Positions 1 to 8,889 of a stretch of DNA of 64,000 bases are shown in pieces. Under the pieces are notes generated by a model. The model searched no databases, was not told the DNA's origin, and saw only the letters and a list, made by a program, of their open reading frames with translations. Each line of letters begins with the position of its first letter. The stretch's first letter is position 1. The position numbers were made by a program, and so were the translations under genes. This stretch comes from G963665215 sp963665215 (GTDB taxonomy: Bacteria; Chloroflexota; Dehalococcoidia; Lucifugimonadales; CAUZJF01): contig CAXXWW010000007.1 of assembly GCA_963665215.2 (NCBI GenBank), positions 1 through 64,000 on the forward strand, given 5' to 3'.

Positions 1-841
1 GAGGGCCCCATGTGGCACCCCATGGAGAACCGGCTGTACTGGGTGGACATCGCAGGCGCCCGCATGTACCGGGCTCGATCCCGCCACGCGGCAGCATGAG
101 CAGTGCTTCGAGGGCAAGGTTGTAGGGGGCTACACCATCCAGGCGGACGGCTCGCTGCTCCTCTTCATGGAAAACGGCGCGGTCGCCCTCTGGCGCGATG
201 GGGCGGACCTCGACTACGTGATCGAGGGGATGCCGGGGGAGCAGGGCATGCGCTTCAACGACGTCGTCGCAGACCCCGCAGGGCGGGTCTTCTGTGGCAC
301 CATGAACCAGGACTCGGCCCTGGCCGAGTCCTGCGAGCGTACCGGCTCCCTCTACCGCCTGGACACCGACGGCTCCGTCACCACGGTGCTTGAGGGGACC
401 AGGATACCCAACGGCATGGGCTTCACGCCCGATCGATGGCAGATGTACTACACCGAGTCCATGGACCGCGCCATCTACCTGTTCGACTACGACGCCGACT
501 CCGGAGACATCTCCAACAAGCGCTTATTCGTCAAGACGCCCGCCGGCCATGGTCTGCCGGACGGCATGACGGTGGACGCTGAGGGGTATGTATGGTCTGC
601 TCGCGCCGGCGGGTCGGCCCTGTTCCGGTACACGCCCCAGGGCGTCGAGGAGAGGTCGATACCCTTCCCGGCCAGATTGGTCTCCAGCGTCACATTCGGC
701 GGGCCCGACCTGACCGACATCTTCGTCACGACCATCGGCGGCGACAACCGGTCCCAGGAGGGTCCCGGCGCCGGCGCCCTCTTCCACATGAATCTCGGAA
801 TCAAGGGTCTCCCCGAGTTCTTCTCGCGGGTCGGCCTCTAG
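1..841 (+). pseudogene. SMP-30/gluconolactonase family protein, cut by window edge and frameshifted
   Basis: SMP-30/gluconolactonase/LRE proteins are six-bladed beta-propeller, metal-dependent lactonases or esterases of the cytosol. The window edge removes the first residues: frame 1 opens at the conserved EGPMWH segment, which carries the metal-ligand Glu. Frame 1 reads correctly to about base 69 and then meets TGA at 97-99. The family pattern resumes in frame 2 (TGLDPATRQ onward, from about base 68) and runs to the stop at 841. Later motifs are NDVVADP, PNGMGF and PDGMTVD, matching the usual metal and catalytic Asn/Asp positions. A one-base indel near 66-74, real or a sequencing error, explains the break. 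The family call is firm; the substrate cannot be told. Confidence 0.8.
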
Positions 842-857
842 CCGGGCGGACGTCTGC

Positions 858-965
858 TTAGTCGGCCTCCGCGCCGTTCAGCCTTGCGAGCAGATCCTTG
901 ACCTTGTGGGCGGTCTGCGCGGCGCCCTCCGCAACGAACTTCCCGCGGGTGCGGGCAGAAGCCCG
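858..965 (-). pseudogene. Possible C-terminal remnant of an unidentified protein
   Basis: The minus strand ends at a TAA (858-860) with a helix-like, Lys/Ala/Leu-rich tail (HKVKDLLARLNGAEAD). It reads like a natural protein C-terminus. Upstream the frame runs into arginine-rich, non-protein-like sequence where the amidase remnant region begins. It is convergent with the SMP-30 gene, 16 bp from its stop. No family is recognised; it could be chance coding potential in GC-rich DNA. Confidence 0.2.
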
Positions 966-1039
966 CAAAACACGCCGCTCCAGCGCGTGCGCCAAACCCG
1001 CGGAAGGGGACCGCCTTGAGCGAAGAAATGTTTTAAGCC

Positions 1040-1303
1040 GATGCCACCGGCCTTGCCGAGCGCATCCGCACCAAGGCGCTGTCGCCGGCGGAGGTGATAA
1101 TGGCACACCTTGAGCGCATAGAGGCCGTCAATCCTATGCTCAACGCCATCGTCACGCTCTCGAATAGCGCCATGGACAGCGCACGCGATGCCGAGGCGGC
1201 GGTCATGCGGCGTCGGGCCAAGCGGCGGACAGCCGTCGCGCTGCTGGGTGCAGGGCCGGTAGCGCGACAGCAGGCCGTGCAACGGCCTTTCGAGCCGACC
1301 TGA
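1040..1303 (+). pseudogene. Amidase (GatA/AS family) N-terminal remnant
   Basis: Codons from 1040 read DATGLAERIRTKALSPAEV and then HLERIEAVNPMLNAIV. This is the typical opening helix of amidase-signature hydrolases, in which a family-specific helix precedes the Ser-Ser-Lys catalytic core. An in-frame TAA at 1034-1036 blocks any start upstream. After about 45 family-like codons the sequence becomes unrelated and stops at 1303. The Gly/Ser-rich amidase signature and the catalytic Lys are absent. The 3' part (about 1251-1282) contains a ~30 bp motif repeated at about 3540-3571, suggesting a recombination joint. Confidence 0.55.
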
Positions 1304-1332
1304 ATATTGTCCAAGCCAGGAGGAGGACACCA

Positions 1333-2802
1333 ATGAGACGCCGCAGGACGATCTACTTCAACGATGCTCGACACTACTATCTGTTCGTCTTCGAGCCGCC
1401 GATGACACTGGAGGAAGCCTGGCGGCCGGTCGACGAGGTCGCGGGCACCGCCGTGGACACCTTCGCCTACGGCGTTGCGCGGGGCGACGGCCTCTTCTAC
1501 CCCTCAAAGGTGGGCATGCTCTTCGGCGAGGACATACAGCCGTTCGAGTTGTCGGCGTACTGGCGGGCGTGGCACAACATGCAGAGCCTCATCGATAGAG
1601 GTCTCGACCCATTGACCGTCCTGATAGACCGGGCCCACGACAAGGGAATGGACTTTATCGCAAGCCTACGCCTCGCCAGCTACGGCAAGATGGACTCAGC
1701 CCTCAGGGTCGGTTCCGGCGGACGAGGCTACATGCATAACGAGGTCCGCGACCACCAGTTCGCGGTCCTCGAGGAGCTGGCCACCGAATACTCTACCGAG
1801 GGCGTAGAGCTGGACTTCGTCCCCGGCATGTCTGTCTACTTCACGCCGGAGGACGTGCAAAAGGGCACGCCGGTTATGACGGACTGGGTGAGGAAGGCGT
1901 CCGGTATGGTCCGGAACAGGGCCGGCGGTGCGGGCATCGTGGGCGCACGAGTGTACCCGACCGAGTCGATGAACCTGGCCGCGGGGCTGGACGTGCGAAC
2001 GTGGTTACAGGAGGGACTCCTGGACTACGTGACGCCGATGATCTATTTGTTCATGCTGATGGACACCGACATGCCCATAGACTGGCTTGTCGAGGCGGCC
2101 CACGCCGTTGATACGCCCGTGTACCCCTTGATTCATCCCTACTCCCAAGACGGCGAGCGAGACTCCCAAGACGGCGAGCGAACTTATGCCACGCCGGCGA
2201 TGATGCGCGCCGCCGCCGCCAATTACTGGCAGCGCGGGGCCGATGGCATGTACGCCTGGTTTCTACATTGGCCGCTGGGAGACGCGGAGCGCAGCATCCT
2301 GGCGGCTCTCGGTGACCCTGAGATGGCCAAGGAGGGTGACAAGCACTACGTCCTCACTCGAAAGGCAGAGAGCTCCGAGCAGGTTGGCTACCAGACACCT
2401 TTGCCCGTTGAGATCGCTTCCTCTGACACGGGTACCCGCCACGGCATCCCCTTCTACATTGCGGACGACATCCAGGGCGCAGCCGACCGCATACGACAGA
2501 TCAGGCTCAAAATAAACATTCGTGACCTTGTGTCGGAAGACCGCCTCTCCATCCTGCTCAACGGCCAATCTCTATCCAAGGAAACGTGCCTGCGCGATTT
2601 TGGCGGCGCCATCGCCCCGTACGCGGGCCAGTGGCTGGAGTTTCACCTTGAGGGCGTCAGACCCAAACAGGGGGGAAACCTGCTGGAGATATCGCTGGAC
2701 CGGCGTGCGGTAGGGCTGGTCAGCCCCCTGAGTGTGGACGAGGTAGAGATCATCGTCGAGTACGGCCCATACCCATCTGGCCTGGACCGTGCGCGCCCCT
2801 GA
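1333..2802 (+). CDS. TIM-barrel glycoside-hydrolase-like protein
   Basis: A 489-residue protein with a strong ribosome site (AGGAGGA) just upstream of ATG 1333. The first ~330 residues alternate beta strands and helices like the GHL/family-10-like TIM barrels: an opening IYFNDARHYY strand, ELDFVPGM near residue 158, VTPMIYLFM near 235, and an acidic strand end (GADGMYAWFLHWPLG) near 300. The last ~150 residues form a separate beta-rich domain, possibly a carbohydrate-binding or sandwich domain. No signal peptide is evident, so it is probably cytosolic. The substrate is unknown, and the catalytic acids were not assigned with certainty. An in-frame 21-bp duplication lies inside the barrel. The last codons are copied again at about 3568-3580 by the tandem duplication described below. 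Confidence 0.55.
   Translation: MRRRRTIYFNDARHYYLFVFEPPMTLEEAWRPVDEVAGTAVDTFAYGVARGDGLFYPSKVGMLFGEDIQPFELSAYWRAWHNMQSLIDRGLDPLTVLIDRAHDKGMDFIASLRLASYGKMDSALRVGSGGRGYMHNEVRDHQFAVLEELATEYSTEGVELDFVPGMSVYFTPEDVQKGTPVMTDWVRKASGMVRNRAGGAGIVGARVYPTESMNLAAGLDVRTWLQEGLLDYVTPMIYLFMLMDTDMPIDWLVEAAHAVDTPVYPLIHPYSQDGERDSQDGERTYATPAMMRAAAANYWQRGADGMYAWFLHWPLGDAERSILAALGDPEMAKEGDKHYVLTRKAESSEQVGYQTPLPVEIASSDTGTRHGIPFYIADDIQGAADRIRQIRLKINIRDLVSEDRLSILLNGQSLSKETCLRDFGGAIAPYAGQWLEFHLEGVRPKQGGNLLEISLDRRAVGLVSPLSVDEVEIIVEYGPYPSGLDRARP
2141..2181 (+). repeat. 21-bp in-frame tandem duplication
   Basis: Two adjacent copies of a 21-bp unit beginning actcccaagacggcgagcga encode SQDGERD SQDGER in the barrel protein. 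The copies differ only at the last base, so the event is recent, and it adds exactly seven residues in what is probably a surface loop. Confidence 0.9.
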
Positions 2803-2896
2803 GTTGGTGGGTGTGCCACTCATACAGACGCCTATACGACGTTTGGCAAGTATTGTATAATCCGGTGCGGTCGACTCTAATCACTGGAGGTGGGGC

Positions 2897-3463
2897 ATGG
2901 CCGGCCTGGTGCAAAATCGGTTGGTCCGCTTGGCGTCGGGGTACGTGGTCTCGGCGGTCCTGCTCGCCGTAATCGTGGTATTACTGGCTTCGGGTGGGGG
3001 GTCCTCCTCAGCCACGTCGGTAGGGGACAGGGTGTTCCTGACCAGTGGGGGCTCCATCCAATTAAGCGGCCATGCCGCCTACGTTCGCGGCCAGGGCCTA
3101 GGAAAGCTTAAATCCCAAATCACAGTGGACATGGACCTGCCACTCACGGCCGCCAAGGCGGTCGCGGACGGCTGGATCGACCCGATATTCTGCTCGGCGG
3201 GAAGGGGCCGCTACTTTCAGACGGGACCGGTGGGAGAGAACGAGCCCTTTTTCCTCATGTACAATGGCGACGACCAGCTAATAGGCATGTACTTGTTTAG
3301 CACGTCCGAGATGCCTTCCCCTTGGAAGCGCCTGGATGACTTGCGGGGCGGCGGGGGTCTCACCCTCATCGACTTCGAGCACTGGGGCCTGCTCGTGTAC
3401 AACCAGGACCCGACCCGGGCATGTGGGGCAGGGCTAAGCGCGACCAAGAGAGGCCAGGATTGA
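2897..3463 (+). CDS. Anchored/secreted protein of unknown function, tandem paralog 1
   Basis: A 188-residue protein. GGAGG lies 6 bp before ATG 2897. Residues 1-12 are polar and basic, and residues 13-32 form one hydrophobic helix (signal anchor), followed by a Gly/Ser linker and an extracytoplasmic domain. Fixed features shared with the next gene are SQITVDMDLPLTAA, a single Cys in DPIFCS, GRGRYF, PFFLMYN, IGMYLF, DFEHWGL and a second Cys in RACG. The two conserved Cys could form a disulfide outside the membrane. No family is recognised. Its own leader and repeat structure suggest separate transcription from the barrel gene. Confidence 0.7.
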   Translation: MAGLVQNRLVRLASGYVVSAVLLAVIVVLLASGGGSSSATSVGDRVFLTSGGSIQLSGHAAYVRGQGLGKLKSQITVDMDLPLTAAKAVADGWIDPIFCSAGRGRYFQTGPVGENEPFFLMYNGDDQLIGMYLFSTSEMPSPWKRLDDLRGGGGLTLIDFEHWGLLVYNQDPTRACGAGLSATKRGQD

Positions 3464-3676
3464 TAAAGATTACCCATGAGCCTCTGGATGGCGAGGTCCT
3501 CACCGCCCAGGTCCGGAGCGAGACTCAGAAGGCCCCAAGGCAGGGCCAGTAGCGCGGTAGCAGGCCTTGCGCGCCCCTGAGTTAGTTGGCGGTGCCAACT
3601 CGTGCGGGAGGGCCTGCGACGTCTGGCAAGAGTCGCATAACCAGGTGAGGCCGACTCTAATTACTGGAGGTGGGCC

Positions 3677-4231
3677 ATGGCCGGTCTGGTGCAAAAGCGG
3701 TGGGTCCAGGAGGCTTCGGGGTTCGCGGTCGCGGCGGTCCTGCTCGTCGTAGTCGTTGTATTATTGGCTTCGGGCGAGGGGGGCTCCACAGGCAATTCGG
3801 TCGGGGACAGGGTGTTCTTGACCAGTGGCGGCACCATCCAACAAAGTGGGCACATGCCCGGAGTGCTCGGGAAGCTTAGATCCCAAATCACCGTGGACAT
3901 GGACCTGCCACTCACGGCCGCCGAGGCGGTCGCGGCCGGCTGGACCGACCCGATATTCTGCTCGCCGGGCAGGGGCCGCTATTTTCACAAGGGACCAGCG
4001 GGAGAGGGCGAGCCCTTTTTCCTCATGTACAATAGCGCTGACGAGCTAATAGGCATGTACTTGTTCACCAAGTCCGAAATGCCTATCCCCTGGAAGCGCC
4101 TGGATGAGTTGCGGGGCGGCGGGGGTATCACCATCGTCGACTTCGAGCACTGGGGCCTAATCGTGTTCTACCAGGACTCAACCCGGGCATGTGGGGTCGG
4201 GCTAAAAGACGCGAGCCGCTCACGGACTTAG
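3677..4231 (+). CDS. Anchored/secreted protein of unknown function, tandem paralog 2
   Basis: A 184-residue paralog of the preceding gene with the same ribosome site and spacing (GGAGG, 6 bp, ATG 3677). It has the same single N-terminal helix (about residues 14-32) and the same extracytoplasmic domain with both Cys (DPIFCS, RACG). It differs by a short deletion in the linker before KLRSQITVD and by scattered substitutions, mostly conservative, so both copies appear to be under selection. Function is unknown. The duplicated leader means each copy probably has its own promoter. Confidence 0.7.
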   Translation: MAGLVQKRWVQEASGFAVAAVLLVVVVVLLASGEGGSTGNSVGDRVFLTSGGTIQQSGHMPGVLGKLRSQITVDMDLPLTAAEAVAAGWTDPIFCSPGRGRYFHKGPAGEGEPFFLMYNSADELIGMYLFTKSEMPIPWKRLDELRGGGGITIVDFEHWGLIVFYQDSTRACGVGLKDASRSRT

Positions 4232-4290
4232 ATCTTGTGAACATGCAGGGTCCCCGGCGCACACGCTGATGAGGGGCACCCTACCCTGGC

Positions 4291-4656
4291 ATGTGGGGTC
4301 GGGTTCTCAGGCCGGTAGCGCCGCCACTCGTCCATTGGCGAAGCAGGGGCCTCGGCATCGCCGGCAGACTCGGCCATCTACGCGACCGCGGCAAGCGACT
4401 GCTCGGCGAGCTCCAGTGCATTCGCATAGTCGACGGTTCATATATTGTGGACAACGGCTACGCGGGGGCCTGGGAGCCCAGCCTGCAATATTCCATGACT
4501 CACTCCCTCAGGATTCGATCGTTTCTGTTCGCAGACCAGGTCCTGATTCGCTACTCGGGTCAGGGCAAACTATGGGTCCAGTCGAGAAGTCCGAGGTCAC
4601 TGGCGAACTGGGTATACCCCTTCCGGCCTGAAAAGTCTCGGAGCTCGAATGAGTGA
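4291..4656 (+). pseudogene. AIM24/TIGR00266 family C-terminal remnant
   Basis: The frame from about 4387 reads GELQCIRIVDGSYIVDNGY, AWEPSLQY, then VLIRYSGQGKLWVQSRSP and SLANWVYPF. This is the C-terminal half of the AIM24 beta-rich fold (VDxGH, AWDPSL, GxGxVxxQTRSP). The N-terminal half is missing; upstream codons in this frame (4291-4386) are not family-like and merge with the third remnant of the duplicated gene. It is likely non-functional. The biochemical role of bacterial AIM24 proteins is unclear. Confidence 0.6.
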
Positions 4657-4780
4657 GCACGGTCCCGTTTCATAGCGCATTGCGGCTGCCCTGAGCTCTG
4701 GCAGCTTCGCGTTGTCCATCGACAGTTCCACACTCTGGGGCGGGTTCTTGCCCGCTCCATCTACCACTTCGGAGGCGGCT

Positions 4781-5746
4781 ATGCAGCGGAGCACGCGCGA
4801 CCAGGCGATGGAGTACGAGTTCGACCATCGGCACACGCCCAAGCTGGGGGTCAGTCAGGGGGAGAGCTTCGTCGTGGAGACCGAGGACGCCGGGTCCGGC
4901 CAAGTCCGCTCGGCAGACGCGGCATCCCGCCTGGACGACTTCCCAACTAGGAAGTTCGATCCGCCCAAGGGCAACCCCATAGGCGGCCCCATATACGTGG
5001 AGGGGGCCGAGAGGGGAGACCTTCTGGAGGTGACCATCGAGAAGATCATCGTGGACGAGCAGGGCTTCACCAACTTTCGGCCCAGCTCCGGGCCCCTGGG
5101 CGAGTCGTACAAGTGGCGGTCGCTGCGCGGTCCCTTTGTCCATATCATCAAACACCTGCCCGGCCCCAGCGGGACGACGCGCGACGGCAAGGGGGTACTC
5201 AACGACAAGGTGACCTGGGACCTTCAGCCCATGATCGGGACCATTGGCACGGCCCCCGACAGGGAGGTGGAGACAAGCGCCGTCGGCCAGGGGCCGTGGG
5301 GCGGCAATCTGGACGTCCGGGACATGAAGGAAGGTACCAGGTGCTTCCTCAACTGCTATCACGATGGGGGCCTTCTTTACGTGGGCGACGTCCACGCCAG
5401 CCAGGGAGATACCGAGTTCTACGGCACGGCCGACGAGACAAGGGCCGAGCTCACCCTGAGCTGCCGCGTGATAAAGAACAAGAAGATCCCCTTTGTGCGG
5501 CTGGAAAAGGCCGAGTCCATCGTGTCGCTGTACTCGTTCAGGCCGCTGGAGGATGCAGTCGAGTCGGCCATCGTCAACCTGATGGAGTGGATGGTCACTG
5601 AGTACGGCGTCTCGGAGCGCGACGCATACATGCACACGTGCATTAACCCCGACTTCCGGGTCAACGTTTACCAGATGGTGAGGCTCGGCAGAATCCAGTA
5701 CACCGCGGGCGCGGAGATACCCAAAAAGTACCTGGTCCCTAGCTGA
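4781..5746 (+). CDS. Acetamidase/formamidase family protein
   Basis: Members of the FmdA_AmdA family hydrolyse short-chain amides to ammonia and the acid. The chosen ATG at 4781 has GGAGG 5 bp upstream and gives 321 residues, typical for the family; an in-frame ATG at 4712 would add 23 non-conserved residues. Family features are ESFVVETEDAGSGQV near the N-terminus, NPIGGPIYVEGAERGD (the conserved TGPV/GD turn), GGNLDVRDM, a metal-site Asp/His region (VGDVHASQGD) and GTADETRAELTLS. Formamide or acetamide is the family substrate; the true one is not known. It stands alone between a remnant and a membrane-protein gene. Confidence 0.85.
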   Translation: MQRSTRDQAMEYEFDHRHTPKLGVSQGESFVVETEDAGSGQVRSADAASRLDDFPTRKFDPPKGNPIGGPIYVEGAERGDLLEVTIEKIIVDEQGFTNFRPSSGPLGESYKWRSLRGPFVHIIKHLPGPSGTTRDGKGVLNDKVTWDLQPMIGTIGTAPDREVETSAVGQGPWGGNLDVRDMKEGTRCFLNCYHDGGLLYVGDVHASQGDTEFYGTADETRAELTLSCRVIKNKKIPFVRLEKAESIVSLYSFRPLEDAVESAIVNLMEWMVTEYGVSERDAYMHTCINPDFRVNVYQMVRLGRIQYTAGAEIPKKYLVPS

Positions 5747-5937
5747 TTCCGGTTCTCCGTTGACACGGCCATAGCCAGGCGATACGGTTAAACTGCGTCA
5801 GCCTAGGGGCTATCAACGGACGCAAACGCTTCAGGAGTTGCAATAGCCCCGAAGCATCAGCCTTTGCCGTTCCGTAAGTGCGAGCTCCGGGGAAACACAA
5901 GACGATTGGGTACTGACCCCCAGAGGTTGGAAGCCAG

Positions 5938-6414
5938 ATGAACGCTATTCAGGTTTACTACGATTTAGCCAAGTTCCAAACAGAGGAGCAGGGGAAGCGT
6001 AGACAGCATCTTAGTACCATGGCTATCGGGCTCCTGGGGTTTTCAGCGGCACTGATAGCAATAACCGCTGTAACATCAGATCAGTGGACATCTTCGTCTA
6101 TATGGATTGCCGTTGGTGCTCTAATCGGGTTCTTGTTTGTCGTGGTATCAGCCATCGGGGTGTTGAGGCCGAAAATATGGGACAAGCAACCGCCTCTAGA
6201 CACGTTTCGTAAGCATATATTTGATCGGAAATACACGGATGCTGAACTGATATCATGGGCAGCAAAGCAGATGGCCGGCGCCGTGAACAACAATGAGGCC
6301 AAGCTACAGGCCAAGGCTATCCGGCTGGCCAGAGCCTATGTCGGCCTAGGAATGGAGGTCTTGTTTCTCGTTGGGTTAGTGTTCGCTACGGCGGCGCCAT
6401 TCACTTCCCGCTAG
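5938..6414 (+). CDS. Three-helix membrane protein of unknown function
   Basis: A 158-residue protein. An N-terminal amphipathic stretch (to about residue 27) is followed by two membrane helices (about 28-48 and 56-78) ending at LRPK. Next comes a soluble helical segment (about 80-130) with a Lys/Asn-rich helix (NNNEAKLQAKAIRLARAY), and then a third membrane helix (about 133-152). This 2TM-cytosolic helix-1TM plan is shared by PycTM/DUF5706-like effectors and related small membrane proteins, but no cyclase or other defence partner is adjacent. Base composition is noticeably more AT-rich than the neighbours, suggesting recent acquisition. Confidence 0.65.
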   Translation: MNAIQVYYDLAKFQTEEQGKRRQHLSTMAIGLLGFSAALIAITAVTSDQWTSSSIWIAVGALIGFLFVVVSAIGVLRPKIWDKQPPLDTFRKHIFDRKYTDAELISWAAKQMAGAVNNNEAKLQAKAIRLARAYVGLGMEVLFLVGLVFATAAPFTSR

Positions 6415-6586
6415 CGCGGCCTCGATTGCCATTTCTTGGTTTCGGACGATACAGGTAACCCTCCAATATCGCAACCGGGTCCGAGTCGGGAGGCTCGTTG
6501 GTCGGGACTTCCCTCGGCGGCTTTGCGTCTTCGACAGGCTTGTCATCGGCACCGGGTGGGTTCGAGTCTTCGTCTTGTGCAGACAT
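6401..6586 (-). CDS. Small disordered acidic/proline-rich protein
   Basis: A 61-residue reading frame preceded by AGAGGAC close to its ATG, which is a good ribosome site. Composition is Asp/Glu/Pro-rich at the N-terminus (SAQDEDSNPPGADDKP) and basic at the C-terminus (RPKPRNGNRGRASGK), so it is probably disordered. It overlaps the 3' end of the convergent membrane-protein gene by 14 bp. No family is recognised. It is supported only by its ribosome site and non-random composition. Confidence 0.4.
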   Translation of the reverse strand: MSAQDEDSNPPGADDKPVEDAKPPREVPTNEPPDSDPVAILEGYLYRPKPRNGNRGRASGK

Positions 6587-6737
6587 GATGTCCTCTCTGG
6601 CTGGATACCTAAATACATCATAAGCCAGAATCTATCGGCGCGCAACGCAACTAACTTCGTACTAACGGGTTCGCGCCGCAGCGCAAGTCCAATGTCACCA
6701 GGCGCAAGGCGCATGCTGTAAGGAGGTGGTGGCTTTC

Positions 6738-7925
6738 ATGCCGTACACCAAGATGAAGTCATTCCTTGAGGAGGAGCTCCAGAGCATCCGCGACGACGGC
6801 CTGTTCAAGGCCGAGAAGCTGATCAGCACCCCGCAGGGCCCGCAGGTTGAGACGCCAGCCGGCCCTCACATCAACTTTTGCGCCAACAACTACCTGGGCA
6901 TTGCGGACCATCCAGAAGTCCTCGATGCCGTGGCGTCTGGGATTAGGTCGTACGGCTTCGGAATGGCCTCGGTTCGCTTTATCTGCGGTACGCAGGACAT
7001 CCACAAGACCCTGGAGCGGCGCATCTCCGAGTTCCTGGGCACAGAGGACACCATCCTATATACGTCCTGCTTCGACGCCAATACGGGACTGTTCGAGACC
7101 ATTCTGGGCCCGGACGACGCGGTAATCAGCGATGCCCTGAACCACGCCAGCATCATCGACGGCATCCGCCTGTGCCGGGCTCAAAAGAGGATCTTCCAGC
7201 ACAGCGACATGGGCGACCTGGAGGGGAAACTGAAGGAGGTCGCGTCGGCCCGGTTTCGCCTCATAGCCACCGACGGCGTCTTCAGCATGCAGGGCGACCG
7301 GGCGCGGCTGGACGAGATATGCGCCCTCGCCGACCGGTATGACTCCCTGGTCATGGTGGACGACTCTCACGCCACCGGGTTCATCGGCCCGAACGGCCGC
7401 GGGACTCCCGAAGAGCTGGGGGTGTCGGAGCGCATCGACGTCCTGACCAGCACCATGGGCAAGGCCCTCGGTGGCGCTTCCGGCGGGTTTACCACCGGCC
7501 GTAAGGAGATCGTCGAATACCTGCGCCAGCGCTCCAGGCCATACCTTTTCTCAAACACCCTGGCGCCGCCCATCGTCGTGGGGGCGCTCAAGGCCTTGGA
7601 GCTGGTCCAGCAGAACCCCGGGCTGCGCGAGACCCTTTGGGACAACACGCGCTACTTCAGGGCGGGAATCACGGAGTTGGGGTTCGACATCATTCCAGGC
7701 AACCATCCCATCGTGCCAATCATGTTGAGGGACGAGCTGAAGACGGTGGAGATGGCCAGGGCCGTAAACGACCGGGGGATATTTGTAGTGGGGTTCAGCT
7801 TTCCCGTGGTGCCGAGGGGAGAGGCGCGCATAAGGGTCCAGATTTCTGCGGCGCACACCCCAGAGCAGCTCGACCGGGCACTGTCTGTCTTTGAAGAAGC
7901 GGGGAGAGAGTTGGGAGCGATCTGA
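6738..7925 (+). CDS. kbl: Glycine C-acetyltransferase (2-amino-3-ketobutyrate CoA ligase)
   Basis: A PLP enzyme of the alpha-oxoamine synthase family that cleaves 2-amino-3-ketobutyrate with CoA to glycine and acetyl-CoA, the second step of threonine catabolism. The 395-residue length matches bacterial Kbl. Motifs are NFCANNYLG near the N-terminus, DALNHASIIDG, VDDSHATGF (the Asp contacts the PLP ring N) and STMGKALGGASGG, with the Schiff-base Lys near residue 241. ATG 6738 follows TAAGGAGG by 11 bp; an in-frame GTG at 6726 overlaps that ribosome site and is less likely. No threonine dehydrogenase gene sits beside it, but the SDR gene 170 bp downstream could be its oxidoreductase partner (inference). 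Confidence 0.93.
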   Translation: MPYTKMKSFLEEELQSIRDDGLFKAEKLISTPQGPQVETPAGPHINFCANNYLGIADHPEVLDAVASGIRSYGFGMASVRFICGTQDIHKTLERRISEFLGTEDTILYTSCFDANTGLFETILGPDDAVISDALNHASIIDGIRLCRAQKRIFQHSDMGDLEGKLKEVASARFRLIATDGVFSMQGDRARLDEICALADRYDSLVMVDDSHATGFIGPNGRGTPEELGVSERIDVLTSTMGKALGGASGGFTTGRKEIVEYLRQRSRPYLFSNTLAPPIVVGALKALELVQQNPGLRETLWDNTRYFRAGITELGFDIIPGNHPIVPIMLRDELKTVEMARAVNDRGIFVVGFSFPVVPRGEARIRVQISAAHTPEQLDRALSVFEEAGRELGAI

Positions 7926-8096
7926 TCCGCGCCGCGGGCGGTAAGTGTCCTTGCTGCGTCTTCTCGCCTCCTTCACCCCCGTGCAGCGGTCCGGCGGTTG
8001 GAGGGATGAGTGGTGCTCTCCCTTATAGTCCGGGATACTGCTGAGGAAGCTTTGCATGTCTTGCCGCGCAAGCCGTAGCGATAACGGGGACCTGAA

Positions 8097-8858
8097 ATGC
8101 ATACAGGAGACGAGTATTCGGGGAAGGTAGCCCTCGTCACGGGCGCCGGGCAGGGGATGGGCCGGGCCGTGGCCCACAGGCTGGCAGCCGGTGGCGCGCG
8201 CCTCGTGACAAACGACATCAACGCCGACGCCGCGGAGCGCACTGCCTCGGAGCTACAGGCAGGAGGGGCCGAAGCCGTCGCCGCTGTCGGCGATGTTTCC
8301 GTGGCGGCCGACGTGCGCCGGATGGTCGAGACCGCGTTGGAGCGCTACGAGGGGGTCGCCATACTGGTCAACAACGCGGGAATACTCCGCCGCACGGGTA
8401 TCATGGACCTAGAGGAGGACGAGTGGGACCTGGTCCTCAACGTGAACCTGAAGGGCACGTACCTGTGCACCAGGGCGGTGCTTCCCGCCATGCAGCGGGC
8501 CGGATGGGGTCGCATCATCAACTTCTCCTCGACGGCGGGCAGGAGCGTGAGCACTCTTGGAGGGCCGCATTATACCACCGCCAAGGCGGCTGTCCTCGGC
8601 TTCACGCGGGCGGTGGCCAAAGAGGTCGCCCGGCACGGGATCACGGTGAACGCGGTATGCCCCGGCCTGGTGGACACGGAGATGGTGAGGTCCACCATCG
8701 ACGACGCCCGCAAAAGAGCCTACGCCGAGAGCTTTCCCATCACCCGCCTCGGAGAGCCCGCCGAGGTGGCGGAGCTGGTGGCCTTCCTGGCCTCCGACAG
8801 GGCCGCCTACATTACCGGGGCCTCGCTGGACATCAACGGCGGCGACCTGATGATGTAG
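8097..8858 (+). CDS. SDR-family NAD(P)-dependent oxidoreductase
   Basis: A 253-residue classical short-chain dehydrogenase. The Rossmann motif is TGAGQGMG (residues ~16-23), followed by GDVS, NNAG (~92-95), NFSSTAG, the catalytic YTTAK pair (Tyr ~158, Lys ~162), and the CPGLVDTEM and ITGASLDINGG segments typical of FabG-like enzymes. Substrate specificity cannot be read from sequence. It follows kbl on the same strand after 170 bp. The IS481 element inserted 31 bp past its stop. Confidence 0.9.
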   Translation: MHTGDEYSGKVALVTGAGQGMGRAVAHRLAAGGARLVTNDINADAAERTASELQAGGAEAVAAVGDVSVAADVRRMVETALERYEGVAILVNNAGILRRTGIMDLEEDEWDLVLNVNLKGTYLCTRAVLPAMQRAGWGRIINFSSTAGRSVSTLGGPHYTTAKAAVLGFTRAVAKEVARHGITVNAVCPGLVDTEMVRSTIDDARKRAYAESFPITRLGEPAEVAELVAFLASDRAAYITGASLDINGGDLMM

Positions 8859-8889
8859 GGGCTCTGGTATACCCTCACCCCAGACCCCC

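Larger units (their letters stand above)
2790..4231 (+). repeat. ~780-bp tandem duplication carrying two paralogous genes
   Basis: The segment starting at 2790 (tgcgcgcccctgagtt) recurs at 3568, an offset of 778 bp. Both units contain the last codons and stop of the preceding barrel gene, a ~100-bp leader with conserved blocks (tggcaag, cgactctaat, actggaggtggg), and then a small anchored-protein gene. A third partial trace of the gene's 3' end (catgtggggtcgggtt) is seen at about 4290-4305. Divergence between the units makes the duplication old but clear. Confidence 0.85.
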
